A program made the position numbers and the translations under genes. A stretch of DNA of 64,000 nt from Pseudomonas sp. GD04091 (GTDB lineage Bacteria > Pseudomonadota > Gammaproteobacteria > Pseudomonadales > Pseudomonadaceae): positions 116,662 to 180,661 of the forward strand of contig NZ_JAOEBG010000010.1 of the NCBI RefSeq assembly GCF_029836165.1, in the 5' to 3' direction. The notes beneath the pieces are model-generated. The model saw only the letters and a list, made by a program, of their open reading frames with translations, did not search any database and was not told the origin of the DNA. Positions 44,296-54,800 of this stretch are shown piece after piece (within the stretch, counting starts at the first letter, position 1; each line of letters begins with the position of its first letter).

Positions 44296-45315
44296 TCAGC
44301 CGTATAGCAACCGCTCCGCCAACATCTGTGCCACCCGCGCCGGCGACCGCTTTTCCGCCTGAGCATGGGCGAACACTTCGGTCAGCCGCGACGGTATCCG
44401 CGCCAGGTGCGAGGTGATGGTGCCCAGCCCCTCGCCCCGATAAGTAAGCGCCACATAGATCAGGCCACCGGCATTGATCACATAGTCCGGTGCGTAGAGA
44501 ATCCCGCGGTTTTCCAGCTGGTCGGCCACCTGCAAGGTGGTCAACTGGTTGTTCGCCGACCCCGCCACCGCCGCGCAACGCAACTGCATCACACTTTGTC
44601 CATTCAACACCGGCCCCACACCACAGGGCGCGAAGATGTCGCACGGTGTGCTGATCAAGGCCTCGTGGGCCACCGGGTGGGCATTGAACTGCTCCACCGC
44701 CAGGCGAACCTTCCCCGGATCCAGGTCGCTGACCAGCAACTCGGCACCCGCCGCATGCAGTTGCTCGGCCAGGGCATAACCCACGTTGCCCAACCCCTGC
44801 ACCGCCACCCGCAGGCCCTCGAGGTTGTCGCTGCCCAGCCGGGCCATCGACGTGGCGCGAATACCGGCGAACACGCCCATGGCGGCATGGGGCGAGGGGT
44901 CGCCCGAGGCCGTGGTACTGGTGACATGGGGCGTGGACTGGGCAATGCAGTCCATGTCCAGGGTCGAAGTGCCGCTGTCCACGGCTGTGATGAAATGCCC
45001 CTGCAGGGTGTCGACGAAGCGACCAAAGGCCTCGAACAGCGCCGCACGATTCTCCACATGCGGATTGCGCACGATCACCGCCTTGCCGCCGCCCATCGGC
45101 AGGCCCGCCAGCGCCGCCTTGTAGCTCATGCCCTGGGCCAGGCGGATGGCATCGGCCATGGCACTTTCGTCATCGGCATAGGGCAGGTAGCGGCACCCGC
45201 CCATGGCTGGCCCCAACTGCTCGCTGTGGATCACCACCACGGCCTTCAGGCCCGTGGGTGGATCGATGAACAGGTGCAGCGACTGGGTACGGGTGCTTTG
45301 CATGAGCGCGAACAT
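44296..45315 (-). CDS. ldh: leucine dehydrogenase (Glu/Leu/Phe/Val dehydrogenase family)
   Basis: A 339-residue NAD-dependent enzyme that deaminates branched-chain amino acids to 2-oxo acids. The N-terminal domain has LGPAMGGCRYLPYADDESAMADAIRLAQGMSYKAALAGLPMGGGKAVI, with the catalytic Lys in GMSYK and the glycine-rich GGGK. The Rossmann domain has VQGLGNVGYALAEQL near residue 172. The length and the missing extra domain fit leucine dehydrogenase rather than glutamate dehydrogenase. It is transcribed alone, divergent from the SirB1-like gene. Confidence 0.88.
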   Translation of the reverse strand: MFALMQSTRTQSLHLFIDPPTGLKAVVVIHSEQLGPAMGGCRYLPYADDESAMADAIRLAQGMSYKAALAGLPMGGGKAVIVRNPHVENRAALFEAFGRFVDTLQGHFITAVDSGTSTLDMDCIAQSTPHVTSTTASGDPSPHAAMGVFAGIRATSMARLGSDNLEGLRVAVQGLGNVGYALAEQLHAAGAELLVSDLDPGKVRLAVEQFNAHPVAHEALISTPCDIFAPCGVGPVLNGQSVMQLRCAAVAGSANNQLTTLQVADQLENRGILYAPDYVINAGGLIYVALTYRGEGLGTITSHLARIPSRLTEVFAHAQAEKRSPARVAQMLAERLLYG

Positions 45316-45438
45316 CGACGGGCTCCCCGAAGAGGTGCTCCTACCAGTATAGGCAGGTCAAGGCTGGACACTACGCGGGCGGACCACTGGACGAAAACCT
45401 CCGCCAGGGCTACAAGTTAAGCGTGATGGAGAGGTCCC

Positions 45439-46245
45439 ATGAACCCACGCCAAGCCTGCCTGGCCTGCCTGGAACGCGAGCCGGTCGCCCTGCTGGAAGC
45501 CACCCTGTGGATCGCCGCCGAGCATGATCGTACGGTCGAGCCCGCGGCCAGCCTTGCCCAGCTGCACCAGCTGCAGCGAAATGTCAGCACCAGCCTGCCG
45601 ATGCTGCCCGTCACCGAGCTGGCCCAGCCGCTGCTGCGCCAGCTCGGTGCATTGGGTTTTCAACAGGACGAGTACCATCCGCTGCGTCCACAGGCCGCCA
45701 TGATGGACAAGGTGCTGCAACGCCGCCGCGGCCAACCGCTGCTACTGGCCGTCCTTGCCCTGGAGCTGGCCCAGCGCCTGTCGATCCCGCTGGAGGGGGT
45801 CAATTTTCCCGGTCATTTCCTGCTGCGCGTGCCCGGCGCCGACCATCTGCTCGACCCTTGCGCTGGCCGGCGCCTCTACCCCAACGATTGCCGCGAGCTG
45901 CTCGCCCGCCAGTTCGGTCCTCAGGTCGCGCTGAGCGCCGAACACATGCGCAGCGCCTCGCCGATGCAGATGCTCCAGCGCCTGTCGCGCAACCTGCGCC
46001 AGTTGCACATCAGCAACGACAACGACCTGGCCGCTCTGATCGATGCCGAGCGGGTGATGCAGCTTGGCCCGGTACAAGTCGGCGACTACCTGGCTCGAGC
46101 CACGCTGTACCAGCACTTGGATTGCCCCCAGGCCGAGCGCTTCGACCTGGAGCACGCGCTGCTGCTCAGCGATGACCCGGTGCAACGCCTGAAGCTCAGC
46201 GAACGTCTCGCCCAGCTGCCCAGCGGCAAACGCTCAATCCATTAG
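45439..46245 (+). CDS. SirB1-family transglutaminase-like protein
   Basis: A 268-residue soluble protein with the SirB1/transglutaminase-like domain: PQAAMMDKVLQRRRGQPLLLAVLALELAQRLSIPLEGVNFPGHFLLRVPGADHLLDPCAGRRLYPNDC. The usual catalytic Cys of peptidase-like members is not evident at the start of this stretch, but His and Asp (GHFLL, LLDPCAG) are kept. TPR-like helices make up the C-terminal third. A strong ribosome-binding site (GGAGAGG) precedes the ATG. The last 12 bases overlap the end of the convergent transporter gene. Confidence 0.85.
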   Translation: MNPRQACLACLEREPVALLEATLWIAAEHDRTVEPAASLAQLHQLQRNVSTSLPMLPVTELAQPLLRQLGALGFQQDEYHPLRPQAAMMDKVLQRRRGQPLLLAVLALELAQRLSIPLEGVNFPGHFLLRVPGADHLLDPCAGRRLYPNDCRELLARQFGPQVALSAEHMRSASPMQMLQRLSRNLRQLHISNDNDLAALIDAERVMQLGPVQVGDYLARATLYQHLDCPQAERFDLEHALLLSDDPVQRLKLSERLAQLPSGKRSIH

Positions 46246-47583
46246 CGCCTGGGCCTTGGCCACCGGCGCCTGCGGCCTTGGCGCACGCACCTGGCTGATC
46301 AACAGCGCCCCCAGCAGCGCGGGGATGGCACAGAAGAAGAAAATCTGCTCGACCGGCATATGCAGGGTCAGCAGCAGGCTGCCCAGCAACGGCCCGAGAA
46401 TCGAACCGAAGCGTCCGACGCCCAGCGCCCAGCCGGTGCCGGTGGCACGTACCTGGGCCGGGTAGAAGTTGCTGACGAAGGCATTGAGCGTCAGTTGCCC
46501 GCCGATGATGCAGAAGCCGGCCGCGAACACGCTGGGCACCAGCCAACGCGGGTCGTCATGGTTCACGCCGACCAGCACGCTGAACAACGCCGCCCCCAGC
46601 AGCACGCCAGCCAGCAGATAGGCCTTGTTCTTCATGCGATCGGCGCACCAGGCCAGGCACACCGCGCCGAAGGTGCCGGCAAACAGGAACAGCGAGGTGA
46701 CCAGGTTGGCCTGGTTCAGCGCCAGCCCGCTTTCCTGCAGCAACGATGGCAGCCAGCTGATCATGAAGTACAGCAGGATCAGGCTGACGAAGAACGTACT
46801 CCACAGCAGCAGGGTCGACCGGGCAAAGCCCTCGCGGAACAGGGCGGCCACGGTGAACGTACTGTCCACCGGCTCATCCTTCGCCACCAGGGCCGTCGGC
46901 ACCTGCCAGCCGGGTAGCAGGCGGGCCGTCACCCGTTGCAGCCGCGCATAGGGTGGCGCGTCGCGCAGCAGGCGCGGCAGCGATTCGGGCAGGAACAGCG
47001 CCAGGAACGGGAACAGCAGCAGCGGCGCCACGCCCCCGGCGAGGAACACCGCCTGCCAGCCGTAGTGGTCGATGAAGCCGGCGGCGACGAAACCGCCTGC
47101 CGCCCCGCCCAGGGAGAATCCGCAGGCCGCCAGGGTCACCATCAGGGTACGCAAGCGCGGTGGCGCGTAGTCGGCCATCAGCGCCATGGCGCTGGGCATG
47201 GCCCCGCCCATGCCGATACCGCAGAGAAAGCGGGCCAGCATCAGGCTGTCGAGCGAAGAAGAGAACACCATCAGCACGGTCAGGCTGGCGTAGAGCAGCA
47301 CGCAGCACAGCAGCACCCGCCGCACGCCGAAGCGGTCGGCCAGCGGCGTCACCGCCAGCGAACCGACCGTCAGCCCGAGCAGGTTGGCACTGAACACCGG
47401 CCCGAAGGCGGCCTTTTCCAGCCCCCAGTCCTGGGCCAGCGCGGGGATCACATAGCCCAGCACCTGGGCGTCATAGCCATCGGTAACCAACAACAGGATC
47501 AACAACAGCAGCAGGCGTCACTGGTAGGTTGACACCGGGCGCGCGTCGAGCGCCGCGCGAAAGCTGGCAATCTGGTTGTGCAT
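46234..47583 (-). pseudogene. AAHS-family aromatic acid transporter with an in-frame stop at codon 22
   Basis: The natural frame starts at the ATG 47583 (MHNQIASFRAALDARPVSTYQ) and then hits TGA at 47520-47518, exactly where relatives usually have Trp. After the stop the same frame continues without break as RLLLLLILLLVTDGYDAQVLGYVIPALAQ, the first helix and DGYD signature of AAHS-type MFS carriers. It then runs through 12 helices to a normal end. Repaired length would be about 449 residues. A TTG at 47505 could restart translation but would cut into helix 1. It sits after maiA, so it likely served uptake of homogentisate or a related acid. One base decides; a sequencing error cannot be excluded. 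Confidence 0.8.
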
Positions 47584-47634
47584 CGCAAGGTACCTGTCTG
47601 TTGTTGTTATGAGTGCAGGTGCGGGCTGTGGCGA

Positions 47635-48264
47635 TCAGTCGGGCGTGTCGGGCTGCCTCGCCGGGTGGGCCTTGTGGAAGGCCGGATGCTGCTCGGCCAG
47701 GGCGGCCACTCGGCGGATGCGCGGGTAACCCTCCAAGTCGATGTTGAAGCGCTCGGCCGCGTACAGCTGCGGGACCAGGTAGACATCGGCCAGGCCTGGC
47801 GTTGCCCCGAAGCAGAAGCCGTCATCGCCGATCAGTTGCTCGACCGCCGCCAGCCCCTGGCTGATCCAGTGGCCGATCCACTGGTTGACCTGCCCCTCGT
47901 CATGCCCGAGCTGACGCAGCAGGTTGAGTACGCTGACGTTGTGCAACGGATGGATATCGCAACCGATGATCGCCGCCACGCCACGCACCTTGGCCCGGGT
48001 TTCGGGCGCACGGGGCAGCAGGGGCGTTTCCGGGAAGGCTTCCTCCAGGTACTCGATGATCGCCGGCGACTGCACCAGCAGATCGCCGCCCTCCAGGCGC
48101 AAGGCCGGCACCCGCCCCTGCGGGTTGAGCGCCAGGTAGGCCGCGCCACGCTGCTCGCCCTTGAGCAGGTTCACCGGCAGGGCCTGGTAGTCCAGGCCCT
48201 TGAGCGCCAGGGCGATGCGCACCCGATACGACGACGTGGAGCGGTAGTAGGTGAACAGTTCCAT
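47635..48264 (-). CDS. maiA: maleylacetoacetate isomerase
   Basis: A 209-residue zeta-class glutathione transferase that turns maleylacetoacetate into fumarylacetoacetate. The N-terminal thioredoxin-like domain starts MELFTYYRSTSSYRVRIALALKGLDYQ, with the catalytic SSxxxR motif, followed by NPQGRVPALRLEGGDLLVQSPAIIEYLEE for glutathione binding. The C-terminal helical domain has CDIHPLHNVSVLNLL, typical of MaiA. It follows fahA after 12 bases in the hmg operon. Confidence 0.95.
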   Translation of the reverse strand: MELFTYYRSTSSYRVRIALALKGLDYQALPVNLLKGEQRGAAYLALNPQGRVPALRLEGGDLLVQSPAIIEYLEEAFPETPLLPRAPETRAKVRGVAAIIGCDIHPLHNVSVLNLLRQLGHDEGQVNQWIGHWISQGLAAVEQLIGDDGFCFGATPGLADVYLVPQLYAAERFNIDLEGYPRIRRVAALAEQHPAFHKAHPARQPDTPD

Positions 48265-48276
48265 CGCCCTGCCCCC

Positions 48277-49569
48277 TCAGTTGGCCGCGACGATGGTGCC
48301 ACGGCACTCGCCGAAGCCGATGCTGGCCACCCCATCGCGCACGCAGCGGGCGCGCAGGATGGTCTCGTCGCCGTCCTCGAGGAACTTGCGTACCTCGCCG
48401 CTGGCCAGCTCCACCGGGTGCTTGCCGCCCTCGGTGATCTCCAGCAGGCTGCCGAACGAGCCCGGTAGCGCGCCCGACAGGGTGCCCGAACCGAACAGGT
48501 CGCCCGGCTGCAACTGGCAACCGTTGACGCTGTGATGGGCAACCATCTGCGCCACGGTCCAGTACATGCTGCGGGTGTTGCTGAGCGTGAGGCGATGAGC
48601 CGGCAGGTTCTGCTCGCGCATGCGCGCGGTGACCAGCAGCACTTCCAGTTCGATATCGAAGGCGCCGCCGGCCTGGTCGCGCTTGTCCAGCAGATACGAC
48701 AGCGGTTGCGGATCGCCTTCCGGGCGCGCCGGCTGGGCGCAGCGGAATGGCTCCAGGGCTTCGGCGGTCACGACCCAGGGCGAAACGCTGGTGATGAAGC
48801 TCTTGGACAGGAACGGACCCAGCGGCTGGTACTCCCAGGCCTGGATATCCCGCGCCGACCAGTCGTTGAGCAGGCAGAAGCCGGCTACGTGCTCGGCGGC
48901 GTCGCCGACCGGAATCGACTGGCCCATGTCGTTGCCCTGGCCGATCCAGATGCCCAGCTCCAGTTCGTAGTCCAGGCGCGCGCAGGGGCCGAAGCTCGGC
49001 TCGGTCTGGCCTGCCGGCAGGGTCTGGCCCTTGGGGCGGCGCACGTCGGTGCCGGACGGACGGAGGGTCGAGGCGCGGCCGTGGTAGCCGATCGGCACGT
49101 ACTTGTAGTTGGGCAGCAGTGGGTTGTCCGGGCGGAACAGCTTGCCGACGTTCTTGGCGTGTTCGATGCCGACGTAGAAGTCGGTGTAGTCGCCGACCTT
49201 CGCCGGCAGGTGCAGCTGGCATTCGCTGGCCGGATACAGGGCGGGCTTCAAGGCCGCCTGATGCTCGCTGGCCTCACCCAGCAGCGCCAGCAGGCGCTCG
49301 CGCAGGGCGACACGGGCCGAACGGCCGAGGGCGAAGAAGGCGTTCAACGCGCCACCGGTGGTGGCCTCGACGGCGGCCTTGGCCGCACCGTCGAACAGGC
49401 CGGCGGCCAGCACGGCCTCGAGGTCGAGGATCGCGTCGCCAATGGCTACGCCGCAACGTGGCGCCTGCCCCGGGCGGCTGAAGATGCCCAGTGGCAGGTT
49501 CTGCAGCGGGAAGTCGCGGTGCCCGTTGGCGTGCTCGACCCAGCTACGGGCAATGGCGGTGTGGTTCAT
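48277..49569 (-). CDS. fahA: fumarylacetoacetase
   Basis: A 430-residue hydrolase that splits fumarylacetoacetate into fumarate and acetoacetate, the last step of tyrosine/homogentisate breakdown. The N-terminal SH3-like part begins MNHTAIARSWVEHANGHRDFPLQNLPLGIFS. The catalytic domain holds DYTDFYVGIEHAKNVGKLFRP and metal-binding acidic residues in CARLDYELELGIWIGQGNDMGQ and FCLLNDWSARDIQAWEYQPLGPF. It starts 3 bases after hmgA ends. Length is that of the family. Confidence 0.96.
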   Translation of the reverse strand: MNHTAIARSWVEHANGHRDFPLQNLPLGIFSRPGQAPRCGVAIGDAILDLEAVLAAGLFDGAAKAAVEATTGGALNAFFALGRSARVALRERLLALLGEASEHQAALKPALYPASECQLHLPAKVGDYTDFYVGIEHAKNVGKLFRPDNPLLPNYKYVPIGYHGRASTLRPSGTDVRRPKGQTLPAGQTEPSFGPCARLDYELELGIWIGQGNDMGQSIPVGDAAEHVAGFCLLNDWSARDIQAWEYQPLGPFLSKSFITSVSPWVVTAEALEPFRCAQPARPEGDPQPLSYLLDKRDQAGGAFDIELEVLLVTARMREQNLPAHRLTLSNTRSMYWTVAQMVAHHSVNGCQLQPGDLFGSGTLSGALPGSFGSLLEITEGGKHPVELASGEVRKFLEDGDETILRARCVRDGVASIGFGECRGTIVAAN

Positions 49570-49572
49570 CGG

Positions 49573-50874
49573 TTATCTCCGGTTCGGGTTGAAGGTGCTC
49601 GGCAGGGTAGCCCAGCAACTATCGTAGTCGGCCTGCAACTGCGGGCTTTCGAGAGCCTCGAGGCTCGGGCGCAGCACCTGGCTGGTCTCGAACATGAAGG
49701 CCATGGTGTTGTCGATCTTGTGCGGCGCCAGGTCGGCCGAGATGGCCTTGTCGCAGGTCTCGGCGTCCGGGCCGTGGGCGCTCATCACCCCGTGCAACGA
49801 GGCGCCGCCGGGCAGGAAGCCTTCGGCCTTGGCGTCGTAGGCGCCCTGGATCAGGCCCATGAATTCGTTCATCAGGTTGCGGTGGAACCACGGTGGACGG
49901 AAGGTGTTCTCGGCCACCATCCAGCGTGGCGGGAAGATCACGAAATCCATATTAGCCAGGCCGTGCACGCTGGTGGGCGAAGTCAGCACGGTGAAGATCG
50001 ACGGGTCGGGGTGGTCGAAGCTGACCGTGCCGATGGTGTTGAAACGGCGCAGGTCGTACTTGTACGGCACGTTGCTGCCGTGCCAGGCGACCACGTCCAG
50101 CGGCGAATGCTGCAGCTCGCAGGCCCAGTGTTCACCGAGGAATTTCTGCACCAACTGCACCGGGCCGGTGGATTCTTCGTAATGCGCCACCGGGGTGAGG
50201 AAGTCGCGCGGATTGGCCAGGCCGTTGCTGCCGATCGGGCCAAGGTCCGGGATGCGCAGCGGCGCGCCATGGTTCTCGGCGATGTAGCCACGGGCCTGGG
50301 CGTCGAGCAGTTCGACACGGAATTTCATGCCACGCGGGATCACCGCGATTTCCAGCGGCTCCACCTGCAGCACGCCCAGTTCGGTGGCGATGCGCAGACG
50401 CCCCTGCTCAGGTACCAGCAGCAGCTCGCCGTCGGCGTTGAAGAACACCCGCTCCATCGAGCGGTTGGCGCGGTAGATGTAGATGCTCACGCCGGCCGGT
50501 TTTTCCGAGGAGGCGTTGGCCACCATCGGCAACCAGCCGTCGATGAAGTCGGTGGGTTCGCCAGGGATCGGCTGCGGGCTCCAGCGCAGGCGGTTGGGGT
50601 TGATCGGCCCCAGTGCGCCATTGAGCGGCTGGCGCTCCAGGCGCTCGAAGCGCGGATGCAGCGCCGAGGGGCGGATGCGGTACAGCCAGGTGCGGCGCAA
50701 TTCGCTGCGGGTCATGGTGAATGCGGTGCCCGACAGCAGCTCGGCGTACAGACCGTAAGGCGCCTTCTGCGGCGAGTTCTGCCCGACCGGCAGGGCGCCG
50801 GGCAAGGCTTCGCTGGCGAATTCGTTGCCGAAACCGCTCAGGTACTCAAGTTCGGGTGAGGTGTCGCGGGTCAT
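49573..50874 (-). CDS. hmgA: homogentisate 1,2-dioxygenase
   Basis: A 433-residue iron(II) enzyme that opens the ring of homogentisate. It begins [37 protein letters not shown] and carries the iron ligands in [17 protein letters not shown] (His and Glu) and [15 protein letters not shown] (His). The ATG at 50874 was chosen because it gives the normal family length; the open frame upstream is intergenic. First gene of the hmgA-fahA-maiA-transporter operon, divergent from hmgR with a palindromic operator between. Confidence 0.97.
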   Translation of the reverse strand: MTRDTSPELEYLSGFGNEFASEALPGALPVGQNSPQKAPYGLYAELLSGTAFTMTRSELRRTWLYRIRPSALHPRFERLERQPLNGALGPINPNRLRWSPQPIPGEPTDFIDGWLPMVANASSEKPAGVSIYIYRANRSMERVFFNADGELLLVPEQGRLRIATELGVLQVEPLEIAVIPRGMKFRVELLDAQARGYIAENHGAPLRIPDLGPIGSNGLANPRDFLTPVAHYEESTGPVQLVQKFLGEHWACELQHSPLDVVAWHGSNVPYKYDLRRFNTIGTVSFDHPDPSIFTVLTSPTSVHGLANMDFVIFPPRWMVAENTFRPPWFHRNLMNEFMGLIQGAYDAKAEGFLPGGASLHGVMSAHGPDAETCDKAISADLAPHKIDNTMAFMFETSQVLRPSLEALESPQLQADYDSCWATLPSTFNPNRR

Positions 50875-50974
50875 CTCGGTGCCTCCGGGCTGCTGGGAGC
50901 CGTTGCGGGCAGCTGGCTGCGGGCCCGATCCTGAAACCGGCACCAAGGGCGGCAGCGCGTCTGCATTGTTTTTA

Positions 50975-50991
50975 TCGTAATCAGATTACGA
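50975..50991. promoter_or_regulatory. HmgR operator palindrome
   Basis: TCGTAATCAGATTACGA is a perfect 17-bp palindrome, 100 bases before hmgA and 74 before hmgR. A 17-bp palindrome in the same intergenic place is the described HmgR binding site in P. putida. Confidence 0.85.
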
Positions 50992-51065
50992 ATAACGTAA
51001 TTTGCTCCCGTGCAGGCGTCAAGCTATAAAGGCGCCACCCTGTAAAATCCGCATAGAAGTCCCTC

Positions 51066-51854
51066 ATGGCCAAAGCCAGCAGCAGCGCCGACAACGGCAA
51101 ACAGAAAGTTCGCTCGGCGGAAGTCGGCACCGACATCCTCAAGGCCCTGGCCGAACTCTCCCCGTCCACCTCGCTGTCGCGCCTGGCCGAGCATGTGCAG
51201 ATGCCGGCAAGCAAGGTCCACCGTTACCTGCAGGCGCTGATCGCCAGCGGTTTCGCCGAGCAGGACCCGGCCACCAACCATTACGGTCTGGGACGCGAGG
51301 CGTTGCGCGTGGGCATGGCGGCACTGGGCAGCATCGATGTGCTCAAAGTCGCGGCGCTGCCACTGTCGCAGCTGCGCGACGAACTCAACGAAAGCTGCTT
51401 CATTGCCGTGTGGGGCAACCAGGGGGCGACGGTGGTGAGCATCGAACCGGCGGTGCGCGCGGTGACGGTGGTGACCCAGATCGGCTCGGTGCTGCCGCTG
51501 CTCAGTTCGTCCACCGGGCTGGTATTCGCCGCCCATCTGCCAGAGCGGGAGACCCTCGAACTGCGCGACCGCGAGCTGGCCTCGCTGGGCCAGACCGCGG
51601 ATGACTACGCCCCCCTGCTGGCGCAGATCCGCCAGCGTGGCCTGCACCATGTGCATGGCCTGCTGATGCCCGGGGTGGACGCGCTGTCGGCGCCGGTGTT
51701 CAACGCCATGGGGCAGGTCGCCGCGGTGATGACCGTGGTCGGGCCGACGTCGATCTTCCATGCCGACGAACAGGGCCCTGCGGCGCGAAGCCTGCTGGCG
51801 GCCGTCGAGGCCGTCAGCAGGCGCATGGGCTATCAGCGCCAGGCCGCGCGCTGA
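51066..51854 (+). CDS. hmgR: HmgR, IclR-family repressor of homogentisate catabolism
   Basis: A 262-residue regulator. The N-terminal helix-turn-helix is VGTDILKALAELSPSTSLSRLAEHVQMPASKVHRYLQALIASGFAEQD; the C-terminal IclR effector domain spans about residues 95-255 (NESCFIAVWGNQGATVVSIEP). It is known to repress hmg genes and release DNA on binding homogentisate. The divergent arrangement and operator support this. Its last 22 bases overlap the end of the convergent toxin-like gene. Confidence 0.93.
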   Translation: MAKASSSADNGKQKVRSAEVGTDILKALAELSPSTSLSRLAEHVQMPASKVHRYLQALIASGFAEQDPATNHYGLGREALRVGMAALGSIDVLKVAALPLSQLRDELNESCFIAVWGNQGATVVSIEPAVRAVTVVTQIGSVLPLLSSSTGLVFAAHLPERETLELRDRELASLGQTADDYAPLLAQIRQRGLHHVHGLLMPGVDALSAPVFNAMGQVAAVMTVVGPTSIFHADEQGPAARSLLAAVEAVSRRMGYQRQAAR

Positions 51855-54800
51855 ATGGCCATTCGCTCCTCTTCCCGAGCGACAGACGCTGTGGTGAACC
51901 AGATCAGTTCCTCCGCGAAGCCTTCATGAAGCGCCTTCCCCGCTTCCCAGGTTGCGCCTAGCCGCATCTCGTAACTCGCGTAAAGCGACTTGAGTCGCTC
52001 ATGAAGGTCCTTTAGCCAGATACTCAGCCTGGAGGACGGCCCTGGGAACCAGGTATTCCAAAGCCGGCTGCCATGGGCGATCAGTTTTTCCCCATAAACC
52101 TTCATCAAGCCTGTCGCCCCTGGCAGGCTGGCCATGCCCTTGAGCAAGGCAACGAGCGCCGCGGTCCTGTCGCCATCACCCAGCGCGACAACGCTCTGAT
52201 AAAACGCGCGTCCTGCCCGAATGAAGCTCATCACGACACGTGCAGGCGGGAACGCCACTGCGACGAATTCACCCACGAGTTCCAGCAGCGACAGCACGGA
52301 CTGGGTGATACGCCTGGCGGCACTGTAGGCATCGCGCGCGGCTTCGGCGAGCAAACGGCGCACCTTGTGCCGCAGGGCAGCGCTCAAGTCGTCGATGTTG
52401 TGGCGCACCTGCAGGGATCTGGCGATAAGCTCATCCCCCTCGGCGTTCGACTCATCTTCGCCATCAGCGTTTCGAACCCGCTCGTTCAATGCTCGGATCG
52501 CTTCCTCGTCGTCAATCGCGATGTGCTCATAGATCCAGTCCTGCATGCCCTCCTCACGCCAGCGATCGACGAAATCCTGAACCGTGAACAGGCACCGCCC
52601 TTCTGGACCATCGCTCAGGTAGATCAACGACCCTTTTGTTTTTTCCGACTGCAGCAGGTACCCCTCGACGATCGAGGCGCCATTGACCTTCAGCTCGGCC
52701 AACTTGCAGTCCTCGATGAAACTGCCGTCGTGGAAACGCATGCAGACGGTCTCGAGCCAAGCAGCATGCTCATCACCGAGCACGCCGCGCTGCAGCTCCA
52801 GCAGGCAGTCACGCTGAAGCTTCATGCCCAGCAGGTGACGGTGCAGTTCCATCGGCCTGGAGCGGCCCTCGGCGCCCGGGTCAAGGTAGCTGTCGCCGAT
52901 TACCTTGCAGTACTCCTGGCCGAGCCTGACGGCGCGAATGTACCCGCCGATTGCCTGACGATTCAGGTGAGACAGGTCCTGACCGACCGTCGAACTGAGG
53001 CGGGCGAAATCATTGAAGTTGAAGTCTTCGGGATAACCCGCGGCCGCCACCTGTGTCAGCGACTGCCGTACTCCCATGTCCAGCTCGACCAGTACCGTAT
53101 CCGAGTCGATCCAGCCCCCCTGATTGCCGGGGTACTGGTTGATCCGCGCACTGACCTGCTCGCGCGCATGAGCCATGAACGTCGGAACCTGCGCCACGGT
53201 TTGGTAATCGACCAACAGTACGCGCAACTCGTGATCCAGCGCATGCACACGCCGTAGCACGGTATCGTCTGGGTTTGCGAAGCGTTCTGGCCTGATCGCT
53301 TCGAGATCGTCGCAAACTTTCAGGACCCTCAGGTCCGTCCAACGCTTGAGCAACTGGCTCCAGCCCGTGATGTCCTCCACGCCCACTACAACGGTATGAC
53401 CCGACCACTCCTGGGGAATCCGCTCCACCCGTTTCAGGAAACGGTTCAATGCCGGGCGTTGAGCACGCTCTACGTGTCCCGAAAGATAATCGCGCCCCTG
53501 AGGTGTGGCACTGAGTGCCCCGATTTCCGAGCTCATTGCAAATTCAGATTGGAACACCTGCAGATCCCCACTCGGTGAGCCGGGGGCATAAAGTACGTGA
53601 ATATCCTGGTCAGACAGATGCAAGTGATCGGTCAACAGCATTTCGCCGTTGATCCATAGCCACCCCACCGTGATCTGTTTGTGCGACCAGTCTTCCTCCA
53701 AGGCCGCCTCCAGCAACGCTACCGCTCGACGATCCAGGCCCTGAAAATCTGCGGCTTGCAGCGCCAGACGCAACTTGGCGTCCAGCGCCTGGCCCAGCAG
53801 ATTCTGGATCCACTCCTTCTGGTAAACCTCCTCGAACCAGTCGGCATAGCGCTGACGCAACTGCAATTCATCTGCCATCCTCGCCAGGTCAGCCACTCCC
53901 AGCGCGTCACGCAACTCATCGTGCTGGACCTCCACGCTGAGTCGATCACCGTGATAAGCCTCGCTACACACCCACTCCATCAGCGTGACCACCTGTGCCG
54001 GTGCATCAGGGGTGAAATCATGGGTGACCTTCAATTCCACATCGGCAGGCGCAATGTGTCCGAGGCCCATCTGGGTCAACCGGATGCCAACCTGATGCTC
54101 CGCGTATGCATAGAAGTCGGAATGACCTGATTGCTCTGAGAATCGGTTCTCGGCGTCTGCCAGTTGCTGATTCAGCTGGATCAGCTGCTCACGTTGATCC
54201 TTCGACAGGTTGCGCAACCATTCCGGCGACTGCGCCTGGCGATAGTCGGCCAAGGCCGCCGCCACCTGCTGCTGGATGCCTTGCAACAGAGGTTCGAGGG
54301 CGACCGCCGCATCAACGTCAGCGTCGGCAGTACTCAGCGCTTGCATGACCAGGCGCTCGTGCAGCGACTGCATATCCATGAGCAACTGATGCTCCAGCGG
54401 GACCGCCAACGGCTCCAACTGCATCTCGACCGATTGCGCCACCCTCAACGCCTCGCGCTCTTCCTCGGAGACGGCAATCAGCCAATGGCAGTCCGCCTGC
54501 AGGCACTCAAGCAGATCGCTGGCGTTGCGCTGGCGTCCATCGAACCAGACACCCAATCCGAGCCCAAATAGCACAAATGGCTCTTCGGCATCGTCCAGTT
54601 CATGGACCAACGCCAGGCACCCTGGTATGCATACCTGTACATCGCTGTCGGTGCGCAACGTCACCCTGCCATGCAGCGGCTCTTCGTAGCCGTCCGGCAG
54701 CAGCGCCTCGATGTCCGCCCTCGGCGCGCCATGGCGCATCCCCCATGCACGTACATGCAGTTTCAGAAGTTCGCGCAATTGCTCCTGAAGAACCGGCGCA

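Noticed and set aside
47518..47520. TGA read as selenocysteine in the transporter
   Set aside because: Selenocysteine is not expected in MFS carriers and no hairpin of the SECIS type follows; a nonsense change of TGG is simpler.
48532..50859. 775-codon frame antisense to fahA and hmgA
   Set aside because: The fahA and hmgA genes are certain from their catalytic motifs.
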